A DNA stretch of 64,000 bases from Aphrophora alni (taxonomy: Eukaryota; Arthropoda; Insecta; Hemiptera; Aphrophoridae). Shown here piece by piece: positions 33,021-45,700 of the stretch (its first letter is position 1; every line of letters begins with the position of its first letter). The stretch lies in NCBI GenBank assembly GCA_963513935.1, contig OY740772.1, forward strand, positions 100,583,340 to 100,647,339, in the 5' to 3' direction. The notes under the pieces are model-generated. The model had not been told where the DNA came from. It did not search any database and saw only the letters and a list, made by a program, of their open reading frames with translations. Both the position numbers and the translations under genes were made by a program.

Positions 33021-33954
33021 TATGCACGATGTTTCCCCCCTTTAAACAACGAAAGAAGAACCCCAAGAAAACCCCACTCCTTCATCTTTTTACATAGTCA
33101 CAACCATTGTACTGTATTAATGTTTTATTGTTATTATTTTTTTTTAATAGATATAATTTTATTTTGTAAATTGCCACAAGTGTTGTAATATGTCGAGTTC
33201 TTGCGGATATACGTTTCGTGAGTCCAAAATAAATAGTTTTCTGAACAATGTCTGTCTGTCAATCTGATGTCTCTACAGCCCAAACATGTTGACAAATTTT
33301 AATCAATTTTGGTATGTGGGCATAATTGGGTCAATTTACGAGAATTTTTTTTCACTCTTTCAATATTTCAAAATTACTTTTTTCTCAAAATCAGCTATAA
33401 CAATTTTCATGAAACAAGAAGATAATTTTGTAAACTTTATACTTTTTGAAATAAAAATTTTCAATAATTTGAATTAAAAATTTGGTTTGTTTTTCAATTT
33501 TTCGTTTAGTTATTTTTTTAAATCATTGCGAAATGAAAATAAACAGCAAATGAATAAACTTAATTAGCTTGGTTTTGACTTTATGGGAAACAATTATTGT
33601 GGGAAACAAATTTAGTCACTTCTATAGCCGCATAGGTCAAGATTTCGGCATTAAAATAAAAATAAAATCAGCACTTCAATCATATTTTCTCGATTGTTAT
33701 TGAAAAATTACATCAGTTTTGATTTTCCCAATTATTTTTATTCTTTCACTCGGTTGATAACTTTGATTCGTACTGCAATTGAATTTCTAGTATAAGACAT
33801 CCCCACTGTAGTGCCATCAACAATGGATAGAAAATAATCTATAATTAAAACTTTTTTGGCATTGTTGTACCATTTTGTAAAAAACGAAAATTAACACATT
33901 TTCGACGATTGCAGCGCCATCTGTCACGAACTAAAAAAAAATTTCGGAGAGTGA
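33021..33954. other. No recognised gene
   Basis: AT-rich sequence of the kind seen at 13.7-14.3 kb and 21.3-22.2 kb, probably decayed transposon. The 63-residue frame at 33286-33477 lacks support. Confidence 0.4.
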
Positions 33955-34090
33955 ATACCATGTGTTTGAGAACACAAAAATTAAACTTTATATTTGCCAA
34001 AATAATGATAATAACTTTACTGATGCAAAACTTTAAAAAAATTATAAAATGTGGAATACAATAAATGCATAGAATCCATTAACCTAATCT
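33955..34090 (-). pseudogene. Possible relic of a fifth peptide gene (intron and exon edge)
   Basis: AATTAAACTTTATATTTGCC and ACAATAAATGCATAGAATCC here match the gene 3 intron next to exon 2 (36896-36985, AATTAAACTTTTATATTGCC and ACAATAAATGCAAAGAATCC) in the same order. On the exon side only about GAGAAC is left before homology ends at about 33960. I read this as a truncated duplicate of the gene 3 region. Confidence 0.4.
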
Positions 34091-34261
34091 AGGTATTTTG
34101 TAGTGTAGAATTTGAATCTGCACAAAAAACGAGGTTCCCATTTAAGTTTTCGAACTTACCTTCTCCCTCTAATTTAACACCAATGAAGGTCTCTGTTACT
34201 TACATTTTTTTTCGTAATATTGTTATTTTTCAAATTATTTCCATGTCTTCAATTAAGTTGA

Positions 34262-34510
34262 TCATACGAGTTTCCAAACTGCATCAATCCTATAGTAAGA
34301 TGTGCAGTGGTTTAGTACAGTTCTAAGATTCGGTGAGATACCATGGTCATTTAAGCTTCCTTCAAGTGATGAAGATAAATCTCTTATAAGATTGATGTGG
34401 TTTGGAAAAATGACATTAAATAAGTCTGCAACCTCACCAAATGATCTCGCACGATCCCCATAACCTCTCATCATCGACACAGTGATCCTTTCAAACTCAG
34501 AAACTTCCAT
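34262..34510 (-). mobile_element. Transposase N-terminal helix-turn-helix fragment (DUF4817-like)
   Basis: The 82-codon frame begins MEVSEFERITVSMMRGYGDR and continues with SFGEVADLFNVIFPN. Insect DNA transposons with a DUF4817-type helix-turn-helix share the pattern 'RMRGyGD..RSy.eVa.LFN..fPnr.pIsrsTV'. After this the expected SRSTVHRT-like helix is degenerate and the DDE domain is absent. The C-terminal fragment at 44093-44281 may come from the same type of element. Confidence 0.6.
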
Positions 34511-34559
34511 ACCAATAGAAAATACATAACTTTACGCACCGGATTAATAAACCTTTTAA

Positions 34560-35494
34560 CCAGATAAGTAAATCTAAAACAAACAAATCTAAGTCTTAGG
34601 TGGCAGCTTAACTGATTACCTGCTTAAATGACTTAAATGACACTGAATGCGACACAAATGAAGGTCCAAAGTTGATATTTACATACAGGTAGACATTTGC
34701 ATTGGGAATTCCAAAATATGCTGGATGAGTTTACTGATAACGGAATAAGGAAATGAATGTGTTTATTGTTGTCTTAATGTTTGTTGTTCTTAAAATATCT
34801 TAGGAAAATGATAACTTCTAATTACTCTTTTTAACTTTAAGCTGCATCCTTCGTTCCTTTACGATAACGAATTAGTAGACGTATTTTCTGGGAAAGAAAC
34901 TTGAAGAATTTTTTTGAATTACACCGCCTGTATTAATAAGGATGTACTAGAAAACTTTTGGAGGTGGTATTGTTTTATATTGCATAGACCTTTCCAATGA
35001 TATGTCACAAAATAGGGGTTGCCATTTAAAAAATAAAATGTTCCCCCTTTTCACCCCCCCCCCTTTTAAATTGGAGGCAATTTTAACCCACATTAAACAC
35101 CAGAAAAGGTGTTGTAATACTTATGGTAGAGGTTTTAAGTTGATGTAGCAATCCATTAAAATTATATCGCGGCGTATCACGACTTATTTTACACTCTGTA
35201 TATTGAGGCACATCAAGTGCAAAAAATATTAATGTTTGATAATGTCTGAAAGAAGAGGCGAAACGATCAATCTCATAAAAGTAAAACAGAAGGAATTAGA
35301 AAGTAAAACAATGTTGGCAATGGAATTAAAGTAATTTATTTAATTTTGCTAGAACAAGAAGGCAACTCTATCATTATTTCTACATTAGTTAATTTAACAA
35401 ACAACTTGTAATAATGTTCATCATTTTTTATTTTTTAAATCACAGCGTATTATCATTATTGCTTTTTTTACGTTGATTTTTAAAGAGTGCATTC
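34560..35494. other. No recognised gene; possible decayed DNA transposon
   Basis: A block at about 34920-35210 has poly-C tracts, GGGGTTGCCATTTAAAAAAT and ACACTCTGTATATTG. It resembles the non-coding ends of the element around 43.73-43.96 kb (poly-C, ATAGCAACCCTTATTGAATG). No frame. Confidence 0.35.
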
Positions 35495-35880
35495 TGTGAA
35501 GAGCGAGTTTAGGAATCTCAAAATAATGACAGTGTACAGCTACTACATTTTATCAATGCATCTTGTTCACTAGACAGCATTATAGCATGGGAGATAACCA
35601 TAGTTATTTTACTAGGAACAGGAACAAACTTGCTATTCCAATCCACAAATTAAAATTTTTTGAGAAGAAAACGAATTATATGGGTGAAAGTTTTATAAAT
35701 GCATTACCAAGTAACATCATGAATGAAAAAAAGTATAACAAATTTAAGAATGTAATAAAGATCTTTATATTAAAGAATCAGTATACTCCATTGAGAAATA
35801 TTTTAGCTTAAGTTAATTTTAATTAGATAAGATATAATTCATTTGTATCATGTGTACATTGTTTGAATAAAGATAAAAAT
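35495..35880 (+). mobile_element. LINE 3' end, C-terminal thumb fragment
   Basis: The frame at 35563-35811 reads HSYFTRNRNKLAIPIHKLKF, FEKKTNYMGESFINALPSNI and ends KNVIKIFIL. This matches the conserved end of Jockey/CR1-type LINE reverse transcriptases ('HsY.TR....l..p.h.l...ek.p.ymg.k.yN.LP'). An AATAAA-containing tail and A-rich sequence follow before a family A copy. Upstream in another frame FRNLKIMTVYSYYIL also fits the family. Confidence 0.7.
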
Positions 35881-35889
35881 TAAATGAAA

Positions 35890-36060
35890 TGAAAGGCGAA
35901 AACCCTCCAGGCAAGGGTCGGAATAGAACAAGAGTTGATCAAGATAGTCCTGATAGAAAAGATAAAAGATCGTCATTTAAACTAAAGCTGCATAGAACAA
36001 TGTGTAGTTGCAGCTAGGGATTGCCAGGTCCATTTAGATGAGTCGCTGAGGGTATAGTTT
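35890..36060 (+). repeat. Family A dispersed repeat
   Basis: GGCGAAAACCCTCCAGG, GGAATAGAACAAGAGTTGAT, GATAGAAAAGATAAAAG and the CAGCTAGGGATTGCCAGGTC tail. It directly follows the LINE tail. Confidence 0.6.
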
Positions 36061-36586
36061 GGGTTGCCATTTTAATATGTATTTCCAATTTAGATCCATA
36101 TTTGCTACACATACACCCAGGTCCTTGTTACTTTCAGTTGACCTTACCATAGATCCATAAATTTTGTTCATTTTAAACATCCCCCATCTCCCGTTATATT
36201 TTTATATGTTGCTTATATTTTTAACTTAGTTAATAACTTATAAAAACAACTAGTAGATGTCGAAACCAGTAATGGTAACTCACGTTTTTGGGGATAACAA
36301 CAGTTTTTTTTGTTTTTTTTTGCTTTTTCCAACGCCCATTTTTGACTTCAACACAATTAAAGAAACAAAATTCATAATAATTAAGGGAAATAAATACTGA
36401 GCTATACTTGTGAGATTTAAAAAAATTAAAATTAAACTTGAAAACATTTTCTCAAAAATTAATAAAACGCATTTCAACGACAATATCGCCATTTTTAGTG
36501 ATGAGCGAGTTACAATAATAAAAAACTATAACTATTTCTGAGGCAAATAACTTTTAAAATATAAGTCAATTTTCAGTTTTAATTTC
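36061..36586. other. Downstream flank of gene 3; degenerate hammerhead-like motif
   Basis: No gene. On the minus strand at about 36450-36510 a CTAAAAATGGCGATATTGTC stretch followed by GTTGAAATGCG recalls the hammerhead layout, but core bases are changed. The 70-residue frame at 36280-36492 is not supported. Confidence 0.3.
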
Positions 36587-36592
36587 TTTATT
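36587..36592 (-). terminator. Polyadenylation signal of gene 3
   Basis: AATAAA on the minus strand, 96 bases beyond the stop codon at 36688-36690. Confidence 0.5.
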
Positions 36593-36687
36593 ATTATATA
36601 ATCTACATAATATATATGTAGGCTGTAATATTCATAAATCTCTCAAATTCACATTGATATTCTTTAAGACAAGATTACTCAAGGAAT

Positions 36688-37379
36688 CTACCCTCTATGG
36701 TATCGATCTCTGTCCCTATAATCGTATCTGTCTCTGTTGTTGTATCTGTCTCTGTTGTTGTATCTGTCTCTGTTGTTGTATCTGTCTCTGTCGTTGTATC
36801 TGTCTCTGTTGTTGTATCTATCTCTACCTCCGTTGTATCGTTGAGGATCACCATACACACAAAATACTGCCAGTGCGATGAGAACGAGAACCTGAAAATT
36901 AAACTTTTATATTGCCAAAATACTGGTCTACGATAATTCAAAAAATAATAAAAGCTGAAGAACAATAAATGCAAAGAATCCATTATAGTAACTTGTAAAA
37001 ATTAGAATATTGTTTTCATGATATTACTTTTAAACTGTTATCATTGTAGTTTATTAATTGTAATGTGGCAGCAAGGGATATTTCGATACTTTATCACATT
37101 GTCGTGAAAAAGATTTTATTTTTAATAAATCTCCTCAATCCTTAGACTATATTATAAATATTTTAATCTACATAGGAGAAAGGTTAGGTTATGTTCGGTT
37201 ATATAAGCTCAATGCTTATATTCTAAATAATTTGATATAAATAGGAAAAAGATTAGGTTAGGTAAGGTTATAAAAGCTCAATGCTTATATTATATTCTTA
37301 ATACTTTAATGTAAATATACTTTATATAGAAATTGTTGCCAGGTTTGTCATTTTCATGAAATTATTTTATAATACCTAT

Positions 37380-37428
<49 letters not shown>

Positions 37429-39843
37429 CATTATTCACACAAAAATGTCATGAAAATAGATATCAACATACAAATTTATGAAATGCTTTTTTTTCTTGTA
37501 GTTTAAAAGGAAAAACCTTACTCCCATCATCATCTTAAAAAAATAGAAAGGAATGAACATAAAATAAAAACCCCTAGTGATCAAATACAAGAATAGTGTT
37601 AGATTAGGAAAAGAAAAAAATAGGTCAAGAGAGACATGATGGGCAAAATAAAAAATAAAAAATCACAAACTATTTGAAAAAGTGTGTACATCAAGTTAAG
37701 TTACCTCGGGTTTGCCAAGCTTGTACTCATAATAAGTCAGCTTCTGTGAGGAAAGAAGTCATGCACACAGCAAGTGAACTTTATACTGTAGATTTACCAT
37801 CTATCAAATGAAAACTCTTGATGTTCAGGTTAAGGATATATTGGATTTTTTGAATTTTAAAACAAATTTAAGCTGCAGAAAATTATATGATAGCAGGTAA
37901 GAGTTTCGAACCAACTGTACGGTTGTCAGAAATTTGAAATTAGTTGTTTGATAGCGTGTTCACTGTTGCTAGAAGTCCTAGATTTTAAATCCCTTTTCTG
38001 ATTTCTAAAGAATCATTAATCCGGGATTCGTCTCGTATTTTATAGAAAAATACAATTGGAATTAGGTGTTTACATACTTTCCTATCTTTCGGAGAGTTCT
38101 AACAGTTGTTTACTTGTCTAGTGATTTCTTTTTACAGGTAAAGTTTAATTAAAAGTTTTAAAATATTATATCTGCTGAAAATCATGAGAAAAATACATTA
38201 AAAAAATAATTAGCTATGTTTTGTAAATTATAATTATAGTACATTCTTTTTATCAATCTATTTAATTTTATTCTTGTTTTTAAAGGCAAAAAGCTCTTGG
38301 TAAACATAGTGTTGTAAAATAATAAAAAAGGAAAATCTTTTAATATTAAGTCCTATAGCACTCGAATACTTAATATCGTCAGGGTCTGAAGAGAACAAGA
38401 GTTGATTAAGAGACTTGAAATAACAGAGTACTAATCCACGATGTCATGAAGAAAGGTGTTGATCCACCTGGAGTTTATTGGTTTTGCCATACCCATTTAC
38501 ACTATGAGCGAGTCCTTGAATACAATAATATAAACAAAAATCTTGTTCTCATATTAATTAAGTAACAAACTCCAATACTAAACGTGTATAGTTTCCCAAG
38601 GGTTACTGTTATTAACGGATATGATACAACATTTTAAAAGAAGCACTACTGTGCTACGATATAACGTGAAATATATTTTCAAACATTGATTGATACTTTA
38701 ATAATTATAACACAATATTTTAATATGAATAATTTTACAATTACAAATCAAAAAAATAATAAAATTTAAACGATTATTAAATATGAAAAAACTTAACTTT
38801 ACTTTGAGAATTTTTTCATGTTTTTAATAAGATTAATTTATTTTCGATATCATACATAACCGATTTAATTTTACTTTTATAAAGATTCAAGTTTTCAAGT
38901 AAGTTACCTCCTTTGTTTTCCAGTTAGGCCTATATAAAATTTATTACACTTATATCATTGCTGATCCAATAGTGAAGATAAATGAGAATGTGGTTTTTAA
39001 TATCATTTTCATGACTAATATAAAGAATAATTTCTAGAGTGGAGATAATCCCAATTATATTGAGGGAGAGGAGGGAGTTTCCTGGAAATTCTGGTGAGCC
39101 TTCGTTATTTTGCCGTCCACTGGTAATTTTACTCTTGTGGTCAGAGTCAGTTTAAAATAGACTATACTATAAACAATAGATATTATATAAAAATTTATTT
39201 TTTTGTTTACTATAAAATGTAAACAGAGAGATTAAGTTAGAGCATAGACTGAAACTGTTGTTGTAGGTAAGTTTGCAAACACGAGCCAATGGATATAAAA
39301 CTGTTTTCAAACTACTTAAACTAGTAAAGTACAGTTTTCAATATATTTATGTAGTAAAAGTAAATAAAATAAAAAACTTGTATAAAACAATTTCATAAAA
39401 TTAAAAACAAACAAATGTTACCAAAATATAGTCAAATTTTGAAATTAAAAAATTTAACCTGTTATTGGAAATTGGAGAATACCGTTATAAATGTTAATAT
39501 TTAGAAAAAATAAAGTAAAAAGCAAAAGTTTTAAAAATAAAGTAAAAGAAAAAGTTTAAAGTAAAGACTATCGTAAATATTTTTAAAAACCGTGACGACG
39601 TTGAAATATGAATCCGAACTACATAAAAAGATAAATTATAAAACATACAAACAAAATTCAAAAATTATTTAGATCTAAAATGTCCAACTGCCAACTTCAA
39701 AAAACGACTAAACCAACCTTAAAAATAAAAAATCTCAATTAAATGAAGAAAAAAATCAGTTTTTACAAAAGAAACCATATCTAACCATTATATCTAACAG
39801 ATGATATTAATATAGGTTTACTTACGATCACAAGTTTCAACAT
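36688..39843 (-). CDS. Gene 3: secreted Asp-Arg-Tyr-Asn repeat peptide, two exons
   Basis: Exon 1 is 39843-39826 (MLKLVI) with a GTAAGT donor. Exon 2 is 36891-36688 after an acceptor ending TTTTCAG, and the junction is phase 0. The product is 73 residues. A 20-residue signal peptide ends Cys-Val-Tyr-Gly. The mature part starts DPQRYNGG and consists mainly of five Asp-Arg-Tyr-Asn-Asn-Arg-type units, encoded by an 18-bp DNA repeat at about 36735-36830. It ends DRYHRG. Charged and Tyr-rich, probably disordered and possibly crosslinked through Tyr, which is inference. Gene 2 is its closest relative (signal peptide, DPQ start and promoter). The longer open frame on this strand at 36675-36983, rich in Thr-Glu-Thr-Asp, is out of frame with the signal peptide and is a shadow. 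Confidence 0.7.
37386..37428. repeat. (AT)n microsatellite in gene 3 intron
   Basis: About 21 AT units. Confidence 0.95.
37545..37760 (+). repeat. Family A dispersed repeat
   Basis: GAACATAAAATAAAAACCCC, GTGATCAAATACAAGAATAG, AAGAGAGACATGATGGGC and the CTCGGGTTTGCCAAGCTTGT tail. It lies in the gene 3 intron, on the opposite strand. Confidence 0.6.
38265..38520 (+). repeat. Family A dispersed repeat
   Basis: Begins with the proximal TTTATTCTTGTTTTTAAAGG block, then GCACTCGAATACTTAATATC, GTCAGGGTCTGAAGAGAACA and a diverged tail. One of the longer copies. Confidence 0.6.
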
Positions 39844-39893
39844 TTTGTGTAACTCCTGGAAAATCCTATGGTTGTGAATGAAGAAGTCAGTAT

Positions 39894-39904
39894 GATATAT
39901 ATAC
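39894..39904 (-). promoter_or_regulatory. TATA box of gene 3
   Basis: GTATATATATC on the minus strand, about 50 bases before the ATG, preceded by TTTTAGGCA. Spacing and context match gene 2. Confidence 0.55.
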
Positions 39905-39919
39905 TGCCTAAAACAATTA

Positions 39920-40669
39920 ATTTATCATGTGGTATCATTCACCTCATTAATAAAACGGTTTCGTCATTAACTCAATTTAATAATGGGTTTCTTTCAGGAA
40001 AATGATACAAATACAGATAAAATTTCATAATCGAGGGAAAACGCATTGGTTATATTTTAAAGACATTTGTTTAAGATGTCATTAAACTATTTATTTATTT
40101 ATTATTAGACTATTTATCCCTGAAGTTTATTGTAATTTGATACTAATAAATTAAGTTGTTATTTTAAATTGATAATTATAACTATATAAATTAGTGATAG
40201 ATTTATGAACATTAATAACTACTCCAAATATTTGAAAATTTAGCTAAACCCAATTTTTTTTTTTTTTTTTTTTTAGAAATATTTCAGCCCTTATAGAAAT
40301 AAGTTATAAGAAGTATTTTTATTTTTTTAAAGCTAAGGAAAATGAGGATTATCTTCTTGAAATATTTCATATCAATAAATATCAACTAAAATATTACATT
40401 TAAACATATGTTTCTCCTAAGCCCTTTGACATTTCTTTGGCAGAAATTGAGTTATTGATTTTTGTATGTTTACATATCTTAATAAGGAATATAATTCATT
40501 TTGAAATTTCGGTGTGCTGTTCGAATTTTTGAATATTTTTTGGTTTACCCTTGAAATTGTAGAAGCTCGAAAAAAGGTTTTTTTTTAGTTTTGTATATAT
40601 AGGTATATCTTAATAGGAGTATAATAAATTTAGAATTTCTGTGTACTGTTAAAATTTCAAAATATTTAA
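39920..40669. other. Spacer between genes 3 and 4, left part
   Basis: AT-rich, with a T tract at 40254-40274. Diverged copies of a TCTTAATAGGA-type block hint at decayed units of the array that follows. Confidence 0.35.
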
Positions 40670-42000
40670 TTTAGTTTCCAGCCATTTTTTGTATATGAAT
40701 ATTTTAATATAGCAATGATATTTACATCAAAAGATAATGAACTGAGCAGAGAATGATCCTTGAAAAAAATCACCTCAAAACCTTTAATTGTATAGGAAAT
40801 ATTGCAGTACGAGATTTTTTTTTTTTAAAAAGAGTCGACATTATTAAAAACAATGATATGAGCATTAAAAAATACATAACTGAAATAAGAACTATCCCTA
40901 ACCAAACCACTATTAAATCTCAAAGAGTTTAGAGAAATAGCAGTTTAAATGTGAAAACAAATGCTTGATTTCAACATTGTCAATCGTTATTTGGAAACCT
41001 TTCTTTGAATGAATGTACACGAGAACTATTTATTCCAATGATATAAAGGATTTAAAAAATAAAGAAAAAAGTCCATTTTTTCATGTAGTTTTTACAGATT
41101 GGAAATATTTCTTATAGTTTCCTAGAAATTAATTATGGAATATTGCCAATTTCCAAACTACAAGAATTGCTCAAGGAGGTATTGAAATTATACAAGGCCA
41201 ATATTTTTTTAAAAACTTTTTTTGTTTATATCTTAATAGGAGAAGAATTCCATTTATAAATTGAAATGTACTGTTAGTATTTTAAAATTTCTAATAACTT
41301 TTCAGTAACATTTCAACATATTTATATACTAATGATATCAAAAGACTCTGATTTGAATTTAAAAAGATTCCTCAATAAATCACTTAATAATCTCAAAGGG
41401 ATTAAGAAATATAACATTTTAAACGTAGAAACAAATGAGTGATTTTAACATTTCTAATAATTTTTCGGGTTTTAGCCATGTTTTTAACAAACATTTCAAG
41501 ATATTTATATACCAATGATATCAAAAGACTCTGATTTGAATAATTGAAAATGATTCCTCAAAAAATCACTTAATAATCTCAAAGGGATTAAGAAAGATAA
41601 CAATGTAAACGTAGAAACAAATGGGTGATTTTATCATATCTAATAATTTTTCAGGGTTTAGCCATGTTTTTAACAAACATTTCAAGATATTTATATACCA
41701 ATGATATATTAGATTCTGATTTGAACAGAAAATGATTCCTCAAAAATCACCTAAAAAACTCAAAGGGTTTAAGAGAGATAATAGAAAGAGAGATAAATGT
41801 AGAAAGAAATTGGTGATTTGATTATTTCTAATAACTTTTCGGGTTTTAGCCATTTATTTAACAATCATTTAAACATATTTTGTACCAATGATATCAAATG
41901 ATGCTGATTTGAACAGAAAATGATTCCTCAAAAAATCACCTAAAAATCTCAAAGGGATTAGGAGTTAACAGTTTAATAGAAAAAAAGAAATGTGAAGTAT
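40670..42000 (+). repeat. 185-bp tandem array between genes 3 and 4
   Basis: The ACCAATGATA landmark recurs at about 41328, 41511, 41697 and 41884, 183-187 bases apart. More diverged units occur at about 40670-40960. Each unit carries ATCAAAAGACTCTGATTTGA, AATGATTCCTCAAAAAATCA and AATCTCAAAGGGATTAAG. These blocks correspond in order to parts of the reversed 640-bp satellite at 48.4 kb and 55-64 kb. Confidence 0.75.
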
Positions 42001-42651
42001 TAGATAAATTTAGTAATAGTAAAAAAATATGACCTTCATTTTTGACTGATCTTCAAGTTTCATGGCCGCTGGAAACCGAAAGGGACATGCGCAGTCCGTC
42101 CGTCACCTTTATATAATCACGACAGAAGCCATAAAAATTATTACGATGGGAACATAAAATTTGGGGGCTATAGCAAGCTCTATAAAACCTTATTAAATTC
42201 TGAAAAAATTCATGTTAAGAATGATGGCCATGTTTGATAGTTTTTTGTTCATATCTTGTGTTTTATTTTCTTAAATTAATAAATTAGATAAAAAAGTGCA
42301 AAATTCAATTCATTATGTAAATCCAATTCTCTATGATAACCTTTAACATTTTGAATTTCTATTGTTGTGTAAATTGTTTACCGTTATACTAGTATGACTT
42401 TCGTTGTGTTAATAAAATTGTCACCATACTTTTTTTTTTTTTAAGAACAAGTAAATATCTCTATCAGGAAAGAAAACCAATAATATTTTATAATTACTGA
42501 TGGGAATCATTGACTGGAAGATTATGGTGTATCTATAAAGGTCTTTTTTTCATTTATGAAGAATGTTTATGTAACCTTTATTTGGAAATTTTTCCTCAAT
42601 TACTTATCATCCACCCGTTATCTACTAATGTGTTCTAGTCAGTAGCTGCAA

Positions 42652-42661
42652 TATATATAAA
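42652..42661 (+). promoter_or_regulatory. TATA box of gene 4
   Basis: TATATATAAA about 75 bases before the ATG. A TCAGTT-type initiator lies near 42698 and TTTTCCTCAAT (about 42590-42600) lies about 50 bases upstream, as in gene 2. Confidence 0.55.
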
Positions 42662-42730
42662 TTCAAGAGCTGTCAATTTCATATTATCAACCAAATCAGT
42701 TCACTTCAGTTGACCTGACAACTGAGCAAG

Positions 42731-45700
42731 ATGTTGCGGTTATTGATTGTAAGTATTCCTTCATTTCTAAAATATGCTTTCAATATATAAATACAGTGTG
42801 TATTAATATATTTGTCTTTAAAATTAAATTTAATATGTTTTAAATAATAATGTTCTGTAATTTTGATTGGTTGAAACTTTTCTATCAAACCAAATAAAAC
42901 AAGAATATTTCTTCTAAAATTTACTTAAGATTTATAAAAAGGGAAATCAATTAAACTCTGACTATTTTCACAAAATATAGTTTCATTGAAAATGATTAGT
43001 AAAAATCAACAAAATATGAAAAAGTATTTAATAATTGAAACCAAAATTATTATTAAATCACAAATTTTGGAAACAAAAAAGGCCCTCAATGACTTACTAT
43101 AAGTGAGTATTATCCCAAGGGACACTGGTTGCATCTAAACCTGTTCTAGATTAGTCTTGGTTTACATTCCTTTCTGTCAACTTTTCCATCACGTCTCTCT
43201 CTTACTCCTCCGACCCCAAGACTATTGGAGTATTCAAGAGCTACTAGTCTTTATTTTATATTCTTTTCTGTTTTTATAAGGCAATGTTGAGTGTAAATAT
43301 TTTCCCGTACAACTAAGAGAAAAAAATGTTAAACAAAATATTCCATAACATTTCTTGTTATTTAAATAACTTACCGGTACTTAGTTTAATTTTTTTTAAT
43401 TTTTTTAAATTTTTGTTGTATGAAGTAATAAAATATGTAATTTTGTTATTCTTTGTTCATATACACTTTACTCTTGTAATGTAATTAACAAAGGACAAAT
43501 CAGGAGACTGGTTAACCGCTATATTAATCCTTGTCTAATTATAATTTTGTTTGTTGAAGGCAAAACCCTCTCAGGCGCCATTCCTTTATAAAAAAGAGAA
43601 AAAGAACATAAAATAAAGTCCCCTAGTGAACAAAAGAAAACTAACGTGCTCTAGCAACCATACAGCAACGTTTAGTTTAAATTGTTCACCTTTTTCTAGA
43701 TATTAGGAATATTCAAGACTTTATATACACGCTTATACTATGTCCCAAAAGCCCCCCCCCCTATTTTTTTTTATTAATGGAAATAGACAGATTTGCTTTG
43801 GGGAAAGTTTAGATAATCAAAGGAGGAGTTTTTGAAGTATCAAAATTTTCAACACTTACCCCCAAAATGGGGTAGTTTGGGGTAAGTCAAGCATTTTAAA
43901 TAGCAACCCTTATTGAATGATACCTCATTAAAAAGGTAATTTAAAAATAAGAATAATGGCGCAAACTAGAGGTCTCTAAGTTCATTATACCCAACATAGC
44001 GACCAATCGAATTGTGAATATTAACCTACAAACTCAGGTTGTTTTTATTACATTAGAAATTGCTCTATGTTGGTAAAATGATGGTAAGAGCTTTACCTTG
44101 TTTTTTTAGCACAGATTAAGTTCTCGAAATGGCTACCATTTACTTCTTGACAGAAATAGATTCTGGACTCAAAAGCTTGTTGTACATTTCGTAACATTTC
44201 CGGTGTAATTATTAACGTAAAATTCACAATTCGATTGGTCGTTATGTTGGGTTCAAGCACTAATGTTTTTGACAAGCACATAATATTAGGAGAAAAAAGT
44301 CAAAAAATTCTAATATTATAGTCGGAATAATTCCAAGCTCAAAATATTCTGAGGAAAAAATCAGAATATTCTGACTATAGGGACAGAATTTTCTTTTTAA
44401 AAAAAATGCATAATGTCCCTTCAACGCCGTCGTTTATTTAGCATAGTAATAATGTATAGTGTAATGCCTTCTTTCACACAACTACAGCTGCCTAAAAAAA
44501 TCAGTTATGCAAACATAAGTTAAATAAAACAGGGTAGCCAACTGAACCGATTAACTCAATAAATTTCCATATATCTGTATATCAAATGTGTTAATATCTT
44601 TATAACACATCCTCTATATATCAGTACAGCATAATTACCATAACTATAGTTGATTTACACTCAAGTCCATTATTTACTCTCGGATTATATTGATTAATTC
44701 AATTTTAATGTAAAGTCACCTCAGGGGCTAAATTATAGTGGGTGGTTCTAGTAGTTATTGGCCTTTAGACCACAAAAATATATACAAAAAGTAAAAGTAT
44801 GTATGAGTATAGAAGTCCATGCCACTAAACAGGTTGTAAAACCGGTAAAAGTGAAAATAAAAAATATGGTTCAGAGATAATTAGCAACAAACAAAATAAT
44901 AATCGTCATCATTAGTCTATTAAAAGCTCGATTTTAATTAAGTGAGATTTACACTTAGGACGTGTTTAGTCAAGCAAAGCAATTTTAGGAATTTATTAAA
45001 ATATATTTTTTAATACAGTCTCCATGATTCATTTTCATGTTTTGATTGAGAAGAACTAAACTGGCACTTTTGTGAATGGTTACTTTGAGTTACATTAATG
45101 TTTTTTATTTGAGTTTGGGGAGGGGGGATTAGTGAGAAAGATTGTGCTATGTTTTGAACAGTTTATATTAACTATAGTAAATCTTGTATATAAAAGAAAA
45201 CATCAAATGAAATAGCTAGATCATTCCTATTGCAGTTTTCCTTTAAATGAAAGAAATTATCTTGGAAATAAAAATAATAAACCAGTTGGATATTAAAGTT
45301 TGAATTTTGTTCATTTCCATTGTTTTTTAATGTATAAAACCTTTTCTAAATATCTCTATATTAAAAAATCTATAACATGTGATTGAACTTAGTGTGTTTA
45401 CATTATTCTTAATTAACATTATTGTTCTAACATAATTAGAAGAACAAATCTACCAATTTTACAATTCGTTTGGTTATAGAGCTTAACTGAATCATTGTAA
45501 ACATCAAAGAAATTTGACATAAAAATGCAACTGATAGACTAATAACTGGAAACATTTTTCGATGTATAGGTTAAGTTTGGTAAATTTTCCAAAATTTTGA
45601 TCTCCTTTTTTGTTTCGTAGCCTTAGAAAAATGAAAAAAATAATTGTCGACTTGCTGTTGTCATTGTCTGTACGTAAGCATGGTAGCAGCAAAATTAAGA

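Noticed and set aside
36675..36983. 102-codon minus-strand frame rich in Thr-Glu-Thr-Asp, and plus-strand Cys-Leu and Val-Ser frames over the same repeat
   Set aside because: The frame with signal peptide, splice acceptor and stop at 36688 is the real one (gene 3); these are shifted or antisense readings of the 18-bp repeat.
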